Translations under genes and position numbers: made by a program
Shown: positions 25,874 through 34,624 of the stretch, in pieces
Layout: every line of letters starts with the position of its first letter
Numbering within the stretch: the first letter of the stretch is position 1
Notes under the pieces: model-generated
Seen by the model: the letters and a program-made list of their open reading frames with translations, nothing else
The model's database searches: none
What the model was told of the DNA's origin: nothing
From: Clostridiales bacterium UBA2432
Lineage (GTDB): Bacteria > Bacillota > Clostridia > Lachnospirales > Vallitaleaceae
Length of the DNA: 64,000 bases
Assembly (NCBI GenBank): GCA_002342805.1
Contig: DDQW01000080.1
Coordinates: 137,046 to 201,045 of the forward strand
Direction of reading: 5' to 3'

Positions 25874-26524
25874 TTATCTTCGTCCTAAGACTCTTTTCGT
25901 TAAAACAGTTTCCAATAGATGGAGCGTCCAGTCAACAATTATTGCTAAAAGTGCCACCAATAAGCTACCCGCAATAATCATTTCCGGAAAATACGTAGAA
26001 ATACCTCGATATATAGCAACACCTAGACCTCCTGCTCCAATAAAAGAAGCTATCCCAGCAAGAGCTATTGTCATAATGACCATTGTTCTAAAACCGGACA
26101 TAATTACAGGTAAGGCTTGTGGCAATTGTATTCGAAAGAGCAACTGTTTCTCTGTTGTTCCCATGCCAACCGCTGATTCAATCATTTGCCCATCCACTTC
26201 TTTAATACCAACATATGTATTCCTAATCATTGGCAATAGTCCATATATTATAAGTGCGACAATTGCACTTTTGTTTCCGATTCCTGAGATTGTTACTAAT
26301 ATTCCAAATAATGCAATAGATGGAATCGTATATAAAAAATTGGTTACCACTAATAAAATTGATGCTAACAATTCATTTTTGGTCATCACAATGCCTAGCG
26401 TCAAGCCTAACACTGTGATAATAAGTACGGCAATTAAAGTAATTCCAATATGCTGCAGCAACAGTTCTAAAAAAAATTCCCAACGATCAATATAAAGATC
26501 AATGACTTCTTTTACCATATCCAT
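25874..26524 (-). CDS. Osmolyte ABC transporter permease, OpuCB/ProW-like
   Basis: 216 residues, five to six membrane segments, with the EAA loop ESAVGMGTTEKQLLFRIQLP. GLLPMIRNTYVGIKEVD is typical of OpuCB/OpuCD. Only one permease gene is present, so it would work as a homodimer. The ATG at 26524 is close to AGGAG; the ATG two codons on (26518) has a better-spaced AGAGG and may be the true start. Confidence 0.86.
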   Translation of the reverse strand: MDMVKEVIDLYIDRWEFFLELLLQHIGITLIAVLIITVLGLTLGIVMTKNELLASILLVVTNFLYTIPSIALFGILVTISGIGNKSAIVALIIYGLLPMIRNTYVGIKEVDGQMIESAVGMGTTEKQLLFRIQLPQALPVIMSGFRTMVIMTIALAGIASFIGAGGLGVAIYRGISTYFPEMIIAGSLLVALLAIIVDWTLHLLETVLTKRVLGRR

Positions 26525-26560
26525 CCTCTCCTCACTCGTATTTCTTTTTTTATTAAATAC

Positions 26561-26588
26561 ATTATACCATATTTATAAAAATACCAAA
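26561..26588 (-). promoter_or_regulatory. Promoter of the osmolyte transporter operon
   Basis: An extended -10, TGGTATAAT on the minus strand (26561-26569), about 37 bases before the permease start. The -35 is poor, as is common with extended -10 promoters. It lies directly downstream of the ZIP gene terminator. Confidence 0.55.
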
Positions 26589-26624
26589 AAAAGATTCCTT
26601 AATTTTAAAAAATTAAGAAATCTT
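26586..26624 (-). terminator. Rho-independent terminator of the ZIP transporter gene
   Basis: On the minus strand arms AAGATTTCTTAATTTT and AAAATTAAGGAATCTT pair with one mismatch and are followed by a run of T. It lies about 15 bases after the ZIP stop codon. Confidence 0.8.
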
Positions 26625-26638
26625 ATCATTCATCGAAT

Positions 26639-27463
26639 CTATCCTAATGCAACGTCTAAAATCATCATCACTGCAAAACCAACCATTGTTCCAATCGTTG
26701 CTATATCTGTCTTAGAACCGCCTTCTTCTCTTTGTGCTTCAGGAATCAATTCCTCAATAACTACATAAATCATGGCTCCTGCTGCAAAGGCTAAAGCATA
26801 TGGCAGAATCGGTCGCATTGTTATCACCGCATAGGCGCCAATAACACCAGCAATTGGTTCTACAATTCCTGATGATTGGCCATATAGGAAAGCCTTGGTC
26901 CTACTAAAACCTTCTCTTCTAAGAGGAATTGAAACAGCCGCACCTTCCGGGAAGTTTTGAAGACCAATACCTATAGCTAATGCCACCGCACCGGCAACAC
27001 TTGCAGTACCAATCTGGCCCGATGCCGCCGCACCAAACGCAACCCCTACTGCTAAACCTTCAGGAATATTATGTAGGGTAATTGCTAATACCAGTAAAAC
27101 ACTACGTTGCCAACTTGTTTTAATGCCTTCTGCCTGATCTGTTTCTAAGCCTAAATGTAGGTGAGGTAGTAACTTATCCACTAAGAATAAGAATAGTCCA
27201 CCACCAAGAAACCCTATTGCTGCCGTTAGCCATGCTGTTTGACCGAGTTCCTCTGCCATGTCTATACCTGGCGCCAGTAATGACCAAAATGAAGCTGCAA
27301 TCATAACGCCTGCTGCAAATCCTAACATACCATTCAAAACATTTTTCTTAATACTTTTAAAGAAAAATACTAAGGATGCACCAAGCGCCGTCACTCCCCA
27401 AGTAAATAGTGTCCCAATAAGCGCCTGCATTATTGGGTTAAATTGTTCAAACCATTGAATCAT
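26639..27463 (-). CDS. ZIP family metal transporter (ZupT-like)
   Basis: 274 residues with about eight membrane segments. The metal-binding motifs HNIPEGLAVGVAFG (helix 4) and QNFPEGAAVSIPLR (helix 5) are the ZIP signature; ZIP proteins bring Zn2+ and other divalent metals into the cytoplasm. The ATG at 27463 has GGAGG. It is a single-gene unit with its own terminator, between the osmolyte operon and a GntR gene. A paralogue is at 37124-37966. Confidence 0.9.
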   Translation of the reverse strand: MIQWFEQFNPIMQALIGTLFTWGVTALGASLVFFFKSIKKNVLNGMLGFAAGVMIAASFWSLLAPGIDMAEELGQTAWLTAAIGFLGGGLFLFLVDKLLPHLHLGLETDQAEGIKTSWQRSVLLVLAITLHNIPEGLAVGVAFGAAASGQIGTASVAGAVALAIGIGLQNFPEGAAVSIPLRREGFSRTKAFLYGQSSGIVEPIAGVIGAYAVITMRPILPYALAFAAGAMIYVVIEELIPEAQREEGGSKTDIATIGTMVGFAVMMILDVALG

Positions 27464-27522
27464 TTAATCTCCTCCATCCTATTATCATTTATATATTTCT
27501 TTCTTTTTCCTTGCTACTATAA

Positions 27523-28212
27523 TTAGTCAAAATATTCAGGATGTTTTTCTTTTAATGGTTCAACTTCTTCAAGTAGCTGGAATATTGACGATTTTGTTAT
27601 GTCTTTTGCTAATTTAGGCTTATCCTCAACCAAAGCTTGAAATAATTGTTTATGTACTTTCAATACTGTTCCAAAGCGATCAAAATCAAGCAGTGTAAAC
27701 ATAGATACACGCTCTGATTGGGAATTAGAGTAATCAATAAAGTCCCATGTATGTTTATGATTTGTATAATCAAAAAAAGCTTTGTGAAACAAAAGATCAT
27801 ACATATAAAATTTCTTTGCATTACCATCTTTCAATGCTACTTCTTGACTGTCTAAATAGCCTTGAACTTGAGTAATTTGCTCATCCGTCAACTTACCTGA
27901 AACTTCTGCTAACACTTCACTTTCAAGGCAACTTCGAATAAAAAGACCCTCTTTTACTTTTTCAATATTCACTTTCGTAACAAACGTTCCTCGTTGGGGC
28001 AAAACCATAACCAATTCTTCGATTTTTAATTGTATAAAAGCTTCTCTCACCGGTGTTCTGCTTACATTCAATATTTTGGACATCTCCGCTTCACTTACAC
28101 GTTGTCCCGGTTTTAGATCCCAATTAATAATCAACTTTCTTATCTCACTATACACATAATCGCCTACCGAAGTAAACCCATTAATCATATCATATCCCAC
28201 ATTATAATGCAC
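27523..28212 (-). CDS. GntR-family regulator with FCD ligand domain
   Basis: 229 residues. The winged helix lies at about residues 15-85 with the hallmark SRTPVREAFIQL; the C-terminal FCD all-helical domain (about 95-225) binds organic or sugar acids, often through a metal. The start is a GTG at 28212 with GGAGG 7 bases away. It has its own strong promoter (28258-28286), which carries the same AGTATGGTA element as the TRAP operon promoter, suggesting autoregulation and control of that operon. Paralogue of the next gene. Confidence 0.9.
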   Translation of the reverse strand: MHYNVGYDMINGFTSVGDYVYSEIRKLIINWDLKPGQRVSEAEMSKILNVSRTPVREAFIQLKIEELVMVLPQRGTFVTKVNIEKVKEGLFIRSCLESEVLAEVSGKLTDEQITQVQGYLDSQEVALKDGNAKKFYMYDLLFHKAFFDYTNHKHTWDFIDYSNSQSERVSMFTLLDFDRFGTVLKVHKQLFQALVEDKPKLAKDITKSSIFQLLEEVEPLKEKHPEYFD

Positions 28213-28257
28213 AATAGTTCCTCCATCGTTTTAATAGTATCATTATTTATTAAATTC

Positions 28258-28286
28258 ACATTACCATACTAGTGTAATATAGTCAA
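28258..28286 (-). promoter_or_regulatory. Promoter and likely operator of the first gntR gene
   Basis: TTGACT (28281-28286 on the plus-strand numbering), a 17-base spacer and TAATGT (28258-28263). The element AGTATGGTA starts 10 bases after the -35 hexamer, exactly as in the dctP promoter. ATTAC and GTAAT arms flank it. Confidence 0.65.
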
Positions 28287-28301
28287 TATTAATTGCGTTT
28301 T

Positions 28302-28349
28302 AAAAAAAGCTAAGCAACCGATTTACATAAAGTAATCCGGATACTTAGC
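28302..28349 (-). terminator. Rho-independent terminator overlapping the end of the second gntR gene
   Basis: On the minus strand outer arms GCTAAG and CTTAGC enclose an imperfect stem (CCGGATTAC with GTAAATCGG) and are followed by TTTTTTT. The first part of the stem is in the coding sequence. It ends the TRAP-dlgD-yiaL-gntR operon. Confidence 0.65.
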
Positions 28350-29006
28350 TCTTATCTCATTTTGATCAATTACAAGATTTCTAACATGTTGCTTAAAGAT
28401 CAATTTTGCCAAGTCAGCATTTCGAAGTTTCAAAGCTTGTAAAATTTTCATGTGTTGCTCTATGGCTTTTGACCAGCTAATATTTCCCATTAAGCTTAAA
28501 AACCTTGTCATTCTATAGTGTGTACTAATCTCTTCTATAAGCTTCCATGACATCGATTTATTTGATTTTTCAAAAATCATTTGATGAAACCTTTGATCCA
28601 AGCACATCATTTCTTCATACGAACCTTTTTGCAATGACAATTCTTGTTCATTCACACACATTTCAAGTTCATCTAAATCTTCTTCTGTCAAGACTTCTAC
28701 AGCTAACTCTAAAACTGCAAGTTCTAAGCTTTCCCGTACAAATCTACTTTCTTCAACATGTTCTAAATTGATTCGACTGATATATGTTCCTCTTTGAGGC
28801 AAAACGTAAACCAGACCTTCTCTTGATAAATTTATAAAAGCTTCTCTCACTGGTGTTCTACTTACATCAAGAATTTCCGATATTTCTTTTTCGCTTATAC
28901 GGTCACCCGGTTTTAGATGTAAACCGGTTATATTTGATTTTATAACATTATAAACACTATTTCCTATTGCTTCATATCCACTTAACTTCGGTAAAACCAG
29001 ATTCAT
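28323..29006 (-). CDS. GntR-family regulator with FCD ligand domain (second copy)
   Basis: 227 residues. The winged helix contains SRTPVREAFINL and the C-terminal FCD domain follows. It is clearly related to the gene at 27523-28212 (same length, shared segments VLPQRGT and SRTPVREAF) but much diverged, so the duplication is old or the two were acquired separately. I chose the ATG at 29006; a GTG two codons earlier is possible. It is the last gene of the TRAP-dlgD-yiaL-dehydrogenase operon, so it probably senses the substrate or an intermediate of that pathway. Confidence 0.88.
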   Translation of the reverse strand: MNLVLPKLSGYEAIGNSVYNVIKSNITGLHLKPGDRISEKEISEILDVSRTPVREAFINLSREGLVYVLPQRGTYISRINLEHVEESRFVRESLELAVLELAVEVLTEEDLDELEMCVNEQELSLQKGSYEEMMCLDQRFHQMIFEKSNKSMSWKLIEEISTHYRMTRFLSLMGNISWSKAIEQHMKILQALKLRNADLAKLIFKQHVRNLVIDQNEIRAKYPDYFM

Positions 29007-29025
29007 ATTCACACCACGTTTCTAT

Positions 29026-30045
29026 TTACTCTTCATTAAACGTTAAAATGATTTTTCTGAACTTTCTACTTTCAACAACTTCCATTGCCTTGCTTATATC
29101 TTCAAAATGAAACACATGGGAGATTGCATCTTTTGGATCAATACTTTTGTCTGCAAAAAGATCTATTACTTTTTCAAATTTTTCATGCTGTAGTCTAGAC
29201 CCAATCACGTCGATTTCTCTTGCTGTTATTTTAAACTGTGGAATGTGGGATTCATTCATATCAAAGCCCATAAGTACAACTCTACCTGCATTACCAACTA
29301 CATCAATTAAAAACTCAACTGATTTTGGATTACATACTGTATCAATGCAAATTGTTGGACCATATCCATTTGTGATTTTTTTTATTTCTTCTTTAACATC
29401 CTGTTCCTTACCATTAATCGCATAAGAAGCACCAAGTTCTTTTGCCTTTTTCAACTTTTCATCTTCAATGTCAACCGTAATAATTGTTGCACCAAAGCTT
29501 TTAGCTACTTGTATCACTGATGACCCTAATGCACCAGCTCCATATACCAACAGGATATCATCAGCCTCTAAACGGCCTCTTGAGCATGCTTGAAAAGCAA
29601 TTGTAAACGGTTCAATAAGTACTGCTGTTTTAAAATCCAAATCTTTGGGTATAACATATGCAGAAGTTTCAGGAACTGTTACGTACTCTCTATAGCCACC
29701 ATCAATATTTACACCTCTAACTTTAAGATCAATGCACACATTATCTCGGCCATGCTTGCAAGCATAACATTCACCGCAGCTTTCTGTCTGCTTAACAATC
29801 ACATGATCGCCGAACTTAAATTTAGTTACTGTAGAACCAATCTCCTCAACAACTCCTACAACTTCATGCCCTAGGATTCTTGGATACGTGGCTACCGGTG
29901 AAGTCCCATTATAAATACTTATATCACTGCCACAAATCCCGGCTGCTTTTACCTTGATAAGAATTTCATCTGAACTCTTAATCTTTTCTATCGGAATCTC
30001 CACTACTTTAATATCTTTAGGTTCGTCTAACATTAACGCTTTCAT
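29026..30045 (-). CDS. Zinc-dependent medium-chain alcohol/polyol dehydrogenase
   Basis: 339 residues of the MDR superfamily: catalytic zinc site in GICGSDIS and GHEVVGVVEE, structural zinc site in ESCGECYACKHGRDNVC (four cysteines), and NAD-binding GAGALGSSVIQVA. The group includes sorbitol, threonine and L-gulonate/galactonate-type dehydrogenases. In this cluster it probably interconverts a hydroxyl and a keto group of a hexonate such as L-gulonate or its oxidised forms; this is inferred from the neighbouring DlgD and YiaL proteins. The ATG at 30045 follows AAAGGGA. Confidence 0.88.
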   Translation of the reverse strand: MKALMLDEPKDIKVVEIPIEKIKSSDEILIKVKAAGICGSDISIYNGTSPVATYPRILGHEVVGVVEEIGSTVTKFKFGDHVIVKQTESCGECYACKHGRDNVCIDLKVRGVNIDGGYREYVTVPETSAYVIPKDLDFKTAVLIEPFTIAFQACSRGRLEADDILLVYGAGALGSSVIQVAKSFGATIITVDIEDEKLKKAKELGASYAINGKEQDVKEEIKKITNGYGPTICIDTVCNPKSVEFLIDVVGNAGRVVLMGFDMNESHIPQFKITAREIDVIGSRLQHEKFEKVIDLFADKSIDPKDAISHVFHFEDISKAMEVVESRKFRKIILTFNEE

Positions 30046-30061
30046 AACAGTCCCTTTCTTC

Positions 30062-30520
30062 TTATAATTTTACCTTCATGATTATCTTTTTTACAGTTTT
30101 TGTCGTTTCACCTGTTTTTAAAATCAATGGTTTATGAAACTCAAAAGGCCAAACAGCACAAAAGGAATTTTTTCTTAAGGTTATCACTTCTTCTGTTTCA
30201 TCAACATCAATAAAGGCAATATCTTTATCTGTATCATAATTATAGTCATGATTTTCGTCTTCAATCAAATAGCCAAAACACTCAGTGCCTTCAAATACTG
30301 CATGAATATCCATATATTTTTTATGAACTTCATACTTGATTTTATTCGCCTCTTTCAAGTCACCTACAATATGAACGGCTTTCACTTCATCATTGATTTC
30401 AAAGACGCCTTCCTCAAAGGCATCTTTGTTTAAAACATCATATAAATAACTTAATGCAATCTCAATATTTAGGTTCGTTTTCATATAACGTTGATAATTT
30501 TTTATATTATCTGTAATCAT
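30062..30520 (-). CDS. yiaL: YhcH/YjgK/YiaL family protein
   Basis: 152 residues, a cupin-like beta-barrel family of about 150-155 residues. KYEVHKKYMDIHAVFEGTE and VWPFEFHKPLI contain the conserved His, Glu and His residues of the putative metal site. In E. coli yiaL sits between yiaK and the yiaMNO TRAP genes, and here the order is the same (DlgD-type gene, this gene). Its reaction is not firmly established; a sugar-acid isomerase or hydrolase role has been proposed for relatives. Confidence 0.88.
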   Translation of the reverse strand: MITDNIKNYQRYMKTNLNIEIALSYLYDVLNKDAFEEGVFEINDEVKAVHIVGDLKEANKIKYEVHKKYMDIHAVFEGTECFGYLIEDENHDYNYDTDKDIAFIDVDETEEVITLRKNSFCAVWPFEFHKPLILKTGETTKTVKKIIMKVKL

Positions 30521-30541
30521 GATAATCCTCTCTGCACTTCA

Positions 30542-31552
30542 CTATAGTGATTTTATTTCATTCCATACTTCATCATCTACAAAAATACCCTCACGTTTAT
30601 GTTCTTCTCTAAACTTCACAAAATCTTCACCTGGCGCAAAAATTCCCGTTGAGTTTTCGGATAATTCAGAGCTCTTGATATGGGCTATTGCTTTTGTAAT
30701 CGTCTCGTCCATTCTCTCTTCCGACATAATCTTCTTAGCATCAATGACTATCATCACTTGAGATGCTCCGCCACAGCTACCCATACCTTTTTGATCCAAA
30801 TCAGCTGCTCCGATACCGTCTGTCAATATAGAACCTAGTACATCCAACATCAAAGAGAAACTAGAACCTTTCCAATACCCGATAGGCATAATACGCATTG
30901 ATTCTTCAATCGCACCAGGATCATCTGTAATATTACCGTCTGTATCAAACCCTCCCGGTAAAGGAAGCTTTTTCCCAGCTAATCTAAGTACTTGTAATTT
31001 TCCATATGCATATTGAGAAATGGCCATATCTAACATGATTGGTGCTCCTCCATCTGCACCTGGTGCCGCCATTACAAACGGATTATTTCCAAGTTTACAC
31101 TCTTTTCCGCCCCAAGGTGGCATGCAAGATTCGGTATTTGTCCACATAATTGCTACATAGCCATTGTTCGCAGCATGGAGACCATAAGTACCACCTCGCA
31201 TCCAATGGGTTGTATTTTTTAGTCCAACCATGCCTATACCATACTCGTCAGCCATTTTCATTGCTTCTTCAACACCATACAAAGCGTTTAATACGCCCGG
31301 CCCCATATTTCCATTGACCACTTTAAGTGGACCAAAATCTTTTTCTACTGTTGGATCAGCATCAACATTTACCCAACCTTTTTGAATATAGTCAACAAAT
31401 CTGGCAACACGATTGGTTCCATGTGAATAAATACCGTCATTCGTTGATTCCGTATGAATTCGCGCACAAATTTCTGCTTTTTCTTCTGACATACCATGTT
31501 TTTCAAATACACGTTGAATTTCATTCTTTATTTCATCAAATTTTAATCTCAT
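30542..31552 (-). CDS. dlgD: 2,3-diketo-L-gulonate reductase-like enzyme (YiaK/DlgD, Ldh_2 family)
   Basis: 336 residues of the malate/L-lactate/ureidoglycolate dehydrogenase type-2 family. The catalytic His lies in DGIYSHGTNRV, and TTHWMRGGTYG, WTNTESCMPPWGG and CKLGNNPFVMAAP are YiaK-like signatures rather than malate or ureidoglycolate dehydrogenase ones. DlgD reduces 2,3-diketo-L-gulonate to 3-keto-L-gulonate with NADH in the cytoplasm. Neighbours are a TRAP transporter upstream and YiaL downstream, matching the E. coli yiaKLMNO set. GGAGG precedes the ATG at 31552. Confidence 0.88.
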   Translation of the reverse strand: MRLKFDEIKNEIQRVFEKHGMSEEKAEICARIHTESTNDGIYSHGTNRVARFVDYIQKGWVNVDADPTVEKDFGPLKVVNGNMGPGVLNALYGVEEAMKMADEYGIGMVGLKNTTHWMRGGTYGLHAANNGYVAIMWTNTESCMPPWGGKECKLGNNPFVMAAPGADGGAPIMLDMAISQYAYGKLQVLRLAGKKLPLPGGFDTDGNITDDPGAIEESMRIMPIGYWKGSSFSLMLDVLGSILTDGIGAADLDQKGMGSCGGASQVMIVIDAKKIMSEERMDETITKAIAHIKSSELSENSTGIFAPGEDFVKFREEHKREGIFVDDEVWNEIKSL

Positions 31553-31587
31553 ATTTCCTCCATTTTCAATTTTTTAAACGATTACGA

Positions 31588-32865
31588 TTAACCAAATACT
31601 AAATTTGGTAAAAACAATACTATCTGAGGGAAGAATGCCAATACCACCAACAATGCTACAATTGCTACCAAAAATATAATTGATTCTCTTGTATATGTTT
31701 CTATAGGACACTTTAAAATCGAGCATGTTGCATACATCGTCACACCTATCGGCGGTGTCATTCCACCCATTGTTACTAAGATCATGAATAAAATTCCAAA
31801 ATGCACAGGATCAAAGCCAAGCGCAAGAATCATCGGCAAGAAAATAGGCGTTAAAATCAATACATTGGCTGTTGCTTCCATAAACATACCGACGACAAAA
31901 ACAAATACTAGAATAATAAATAATACGACGTATTTATTCGAAGATACTTGAATGATTGCATCCGCCAATGTCTGAGGAACTCTTCCGGTAACTAATGCAT
32001 ATCCAAATGCATTTGAACAGATGATAATGAGCATAATAACTGACAAGTCAACCGATGTTTCTTTCAACACTTCATATAACTTTGACATTGTAAGCTCTTT
32101 ATATACAAATTTTCCAATGAAAAATGCATATACAACTGCAAATGCCCCTGCTTCAGATGGTGTAAAGATACCAAATCGAATTCCAACAATAAGAATAATC
32201 GGGAACATAAGAGCCCAAAAGTTATCCTTTATTCCAATTAATACATCTTTAAAGGTTGCAGGTTTTATATTCTCTCTTGCATAATTTCTTTTTTTAGAGA
32301 TAATATTAACCGCGGTCATTAAGAAAACAGTCATTAATATCCCAGGCACAATACCGGCCAAAAACAATCGGCCAATTGAAACTTCTCCAGTAACCCCATA
32401 TAAAATTAACCCTATACTTGGTGGAATCGTTGAGGTGATTAAGCCTCCCATAGCTAGTATCGCCGCTGTGAATCCTTTTGAAAATCCACGTTTTTCCATG
32501 TCAGGACCAAGAATTCTACTTTCCATCGCTGCATCTGCTGTTGCCGAACCTGAAATTCCTCCCATCAATGCACTTAGGACAACCGAAACTTGCGCTAATC
32601 CACCATACATATGACCGGTTAAAACTGTGGAAAATTTAATTAATCGTTTGGTGATCCCTGTCTCATTCATGAGGTTTCCGGCCAAAACGAAAAAGGGTAC
32701 TGCCAGTAAAGAAAAGGACTGCGTACTACTCACCATTCGCTGAACAACAATTTGAATGGGCACTTGTTCTGCAATAAAATAAGATAAGCTCGAAATCCCA
32801 ACTGTAAATGCTATAGGCATTCCAAGTATTAATAAAAGTACAAATAATATCGCTACATAAATCAT
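31588..32865 (-). CDS. TRAP transporter large membrane subunit (DctM/YiaN)
   Basis: 425 residues with about 12 membrane segments, of the usual DctM length. GISGSATADAAMESRIL, PSIGLILYG and GGMTPPIGVTMYATC are DctM signatures. It forms the ion-driven transport channel with the small subunit (32862-33368), with which it overlaps by 4 bases, and the binding protein (33382-34425). TRAP systems import carboxylates and sugar acids; here 2,3-diketo-L-gulonate is the best guess from the dlgD neighbour. Confidence 0.92.
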   Translation of the reverse strand: MIYVAILFVLLLILGMPIAFTVGISSLSYFIAEQVPIQIVVQRMVSSTQSFSLLAVPFFVLAGNLMNETGITKRLIKFSTVLTGHMYGGLAQVSVVLSALMGGISGSATADAAMESRILGPDMEKRGFSKGFTAAILAMGGLITSTIPPSIGLILYGVTGEVSIGRLFLAGIVPGILMTVFLMTAVNIISKKRNYARENIKPATFKDVLIGIKDNFWALMFPIILIVGIRFGIFTPSEAGAFAVVYAFFIGKFVYKELTMSKLYEVLKETSVDLSVIMLIIICSNAFGYALVTGRVPQTLADAIIQVSSNKYVVLFIILVFVFVVGMFMEATANVLILTPIFLPMILALGFDPVHFGILFMILVTMGGMTPPIGVTMYATCSILKCPIETYTRESIIFLVAIVALLVVLAFFPQIVLFLPNLVFG

Positions 32866-33368
32866 ATGACATCCCCTTCCTTACTAACATGTGTTTCGCT
32901 ATAGCTTTCCGCTATTCCGTATTTTATGTTTCGGAAATGGTCAATGATTCTACGTATTGATGTCATAATCATTAATAATGCACCTACAGGCGCACTTGCT
33001 GTCACAAACGAATAACTCAGTGGTAAAGTATTAAATTGTCTATTTACATTTACGATACACAGATTCACTCCATAATACACAACAAGCACTAAAAAACTCA
33101 AGATCAGCAGATTATTTACTACATATATTACACTTGCCACTTTTTTTGGCAACTTATCAACTAACAAATCTACTCCCATATGTCGCACCCGACGCATTGC
33201 CAGGTCTGCTCCAATGAAGCAGACCCATGCAAACATCAACTGAGCCATATCGATAGACCATGACATATCAATTCCAAACCAACGCAACGTCGCGCTGATA
33301 AATACTAACAGAATCAGAATGGTCAAGCCTGCGCTAACAAATATTTCTTCGATACGTTGTAAGCTCAT
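32862..33368 (-). CDS. TRAP transporter small membrane subunit (DctQ/YiaM)
   Basis: 168 residues with four membrane segments. The motif MAQLMFAWVCFIGADLAMRR followed by HMGVDLLVDKLP is the DctQ pattern. It lies between the binding protein and DctM genes in the standard order. The ATG at 33368 has AGAGG. Confidence 0.9.
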   Translation of the reverse strand: MSLQRIEEIFVSAGLTILILLVFISATLRWFGIDMSWSIDMAQLMFAWVCFIGADLAMRRVRHMGVDLLVDKLPKKVASVIYVVNNLLILSFLVLVVYYGVNLCIVNVNRQFNTLPLSYSFVTASAPVGALLMIMTSIRRIIDHFRNIKYGIAESYSETHVSKEGDVI

Positions 33369-33381
33369 GAAATACCTCTTT

Positions 33382-34425
33382 CTATCTACCTAATTCTTCA
33401 TCAATTTTGTCTTTTGTCTCTCTATAACCTAATTCATCATAAGCAGCCTCAGCCGCTTCAACAAAAGCATCAATATCCGCTTCTACAATTTCAATACCCT
33501 TTTCTTGAAGTTCACTCAAATAACCTTCATCATTATCTAAAACTGACTGAGAAGCTACTTTACCGGCTTCATATGACTCATCCATCAAAATAGTTTGATA
33601 TTCGTCTGGAAGCTTTTCAAACCAATCATTCGAGATAACTAGGCCAGTTAATAGTTGAAAATGACTTGTAAGAGTAAGATAGTCTGTAACTTCATAAATA
33701 CTTGAACCTAATGCTGCTGAATTATGTACCTCAACACCTTCGATTACTTTTTGTTGAAGTGCTTGATAAGATTCTGACCATGGTAACACTGTTGTATTTG
33801 CTCCCATTGCTTCCAATGATTTTGTTACAACATCTGATCCCGAACTTCTAATTCTTAATCCATTGAGATCCGCTGGGGATGTGACCGGATTTTTTGTAAA
33901 CAAATGGCGGCTTCCTTGAAAGAAATTAAAAGAAAGAATCTTGAATCCGTAGTCTTGAAATTCTTTAACCAAGTCCGTGTAAACTGAAGTACTCATTACT
34001 TCCAAAGCCTCTTCATAATCTTTTGCAATATACGGTCCACCAAGAATACCGAAATCACTAACGTAATTACTCATTCTACCTGGATCAGTAATGATACCAA
34101 CACCGGCACCAACTTTTGCCTGTTCCAAAACGTCTTCATCTGCTCCTAATTGAGATCCAGAATATAGTTCAACAATAAGTCCACCTTCTGTCTTCTCTTC
34201 AACATTTGCTTTAAGTGATTTCAATGCTAAGAAAAGTGGATCTGTTTCAGTTAAAACCGTTCCAATTTTTAAAGTATACGTTTTTTCCGGTTTCTGCGTT
34301 TCTGTTTCAACTTCAGTCCCTGAATCGTTGTTCGTATTTGTTTCTGTCCCTGTTTCCCCTTGTGAACCACATGCTGTTAATACAAGTGTTAAAACTAGCA
34401 TTAATGCGATAATTTTGCTTTTCAT
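33382..34425 (-). CDS. TRAP transporter solute-binding lipoprotein (DctP/YiaO)
   Basis: 347 residues. A lipoprotein signal with lipobox LVLTAC is followed by an acidic linker and a DctP domain. LRIRSSGSDVVTKSLEAMGA contains the conserved Arg that pairs with the substrate carboxylate, and the region YQALQQKVIEGVEVHNSA is also typical. The ATG at 34425 has AGGAGG 8 bases upstream; an earlier in-frame start adds 13 residues without a site. First gene of the operon; in E. coli the equivalent YiaO binds 2,3-diketogulonate. Confidence 0.9.
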   Translation of the reverse strand: MKSKIIALMLVLTLVLTACGSQGETGTETNTNNDSGTEVETETQKPEKTYTLKIGTVLTETDPLFLALKSLKANVEEKTEGGLIVELYSGSQLGADEDVLEQAKVGAGVGIITDPGRMSNYVSDFGILGGPYIAKDYEEALEVMSTSVYTDLVKEFQDYGFKILSFNFFQGSRHLFTKNPVTSPADLNGLRIRSSGSDVVTKSLEAMGANTTVLPWSESYQALQQKVIEGVEVHNSAALGSSIYEVTDYLTLTSHFQLLTGLVISNDWFEKLPDEYQTILMDESYEAGKVASQSVLDNDEGYLSELQEKGIEIVEADIDAFVEAAEAAYDELGYRETKDKIDEELGR

Positions 34426-34443
34426 ATTACTTCCTCCTTTTGT

Positions 34444-34483
34444 ATTATACTTGTATGGTACCATACTTACATATATGCGTCAA
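34444..34483 (-). promoter_or_regulatory. Promoter and palindromic operator of the TRAP-dlgD operon
   Basis: TTGACG (34478-34483) with a 17-base spacer to TACCAT (34455-34460); a perfect TATAAT also lies at 34444-34449. Over both sits a perfect 14-base palindrome, GTATGGTACCATAC (34453-34466). Such a site between -35 and start fits repression by an FCD-type GntR protein, and the element AGTATGGTA is shared with the gntR promoter. Confidence 0.65.
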
Positions 34484-34542
34484 CATGTTTATAGTCTATG
34501 TTTTTCACAATATGACCACTCTTTTTTTGTTTAATATGTATA

Positions 34543-34605
34543 ATAAAATAAAGTGCAAATATTCTACACCATAAAAATGATGTTGAATTTCTGCACTTTA
34601 TTTAT
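34543..34605 (-). terminator. Long imperfect hairpin after the ThuA-like gene
   Basis: Outer arms AATAAAGTGCA and TGCACTTTATT pair perfectly, and the inner 15-base arms match at 11 positions around an AAAA/TTTT loop, giving a stem of nearly 30 pairs. It lies in the 199-base gap between dctP and the ThuA-like gene and probably ends transcription of the latter; the 3' arm is U-rich but there is no separate U-run. Confidence 0.5.
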
Positions 34606-34624
34606 CATTGAATGAATTTTTTTC

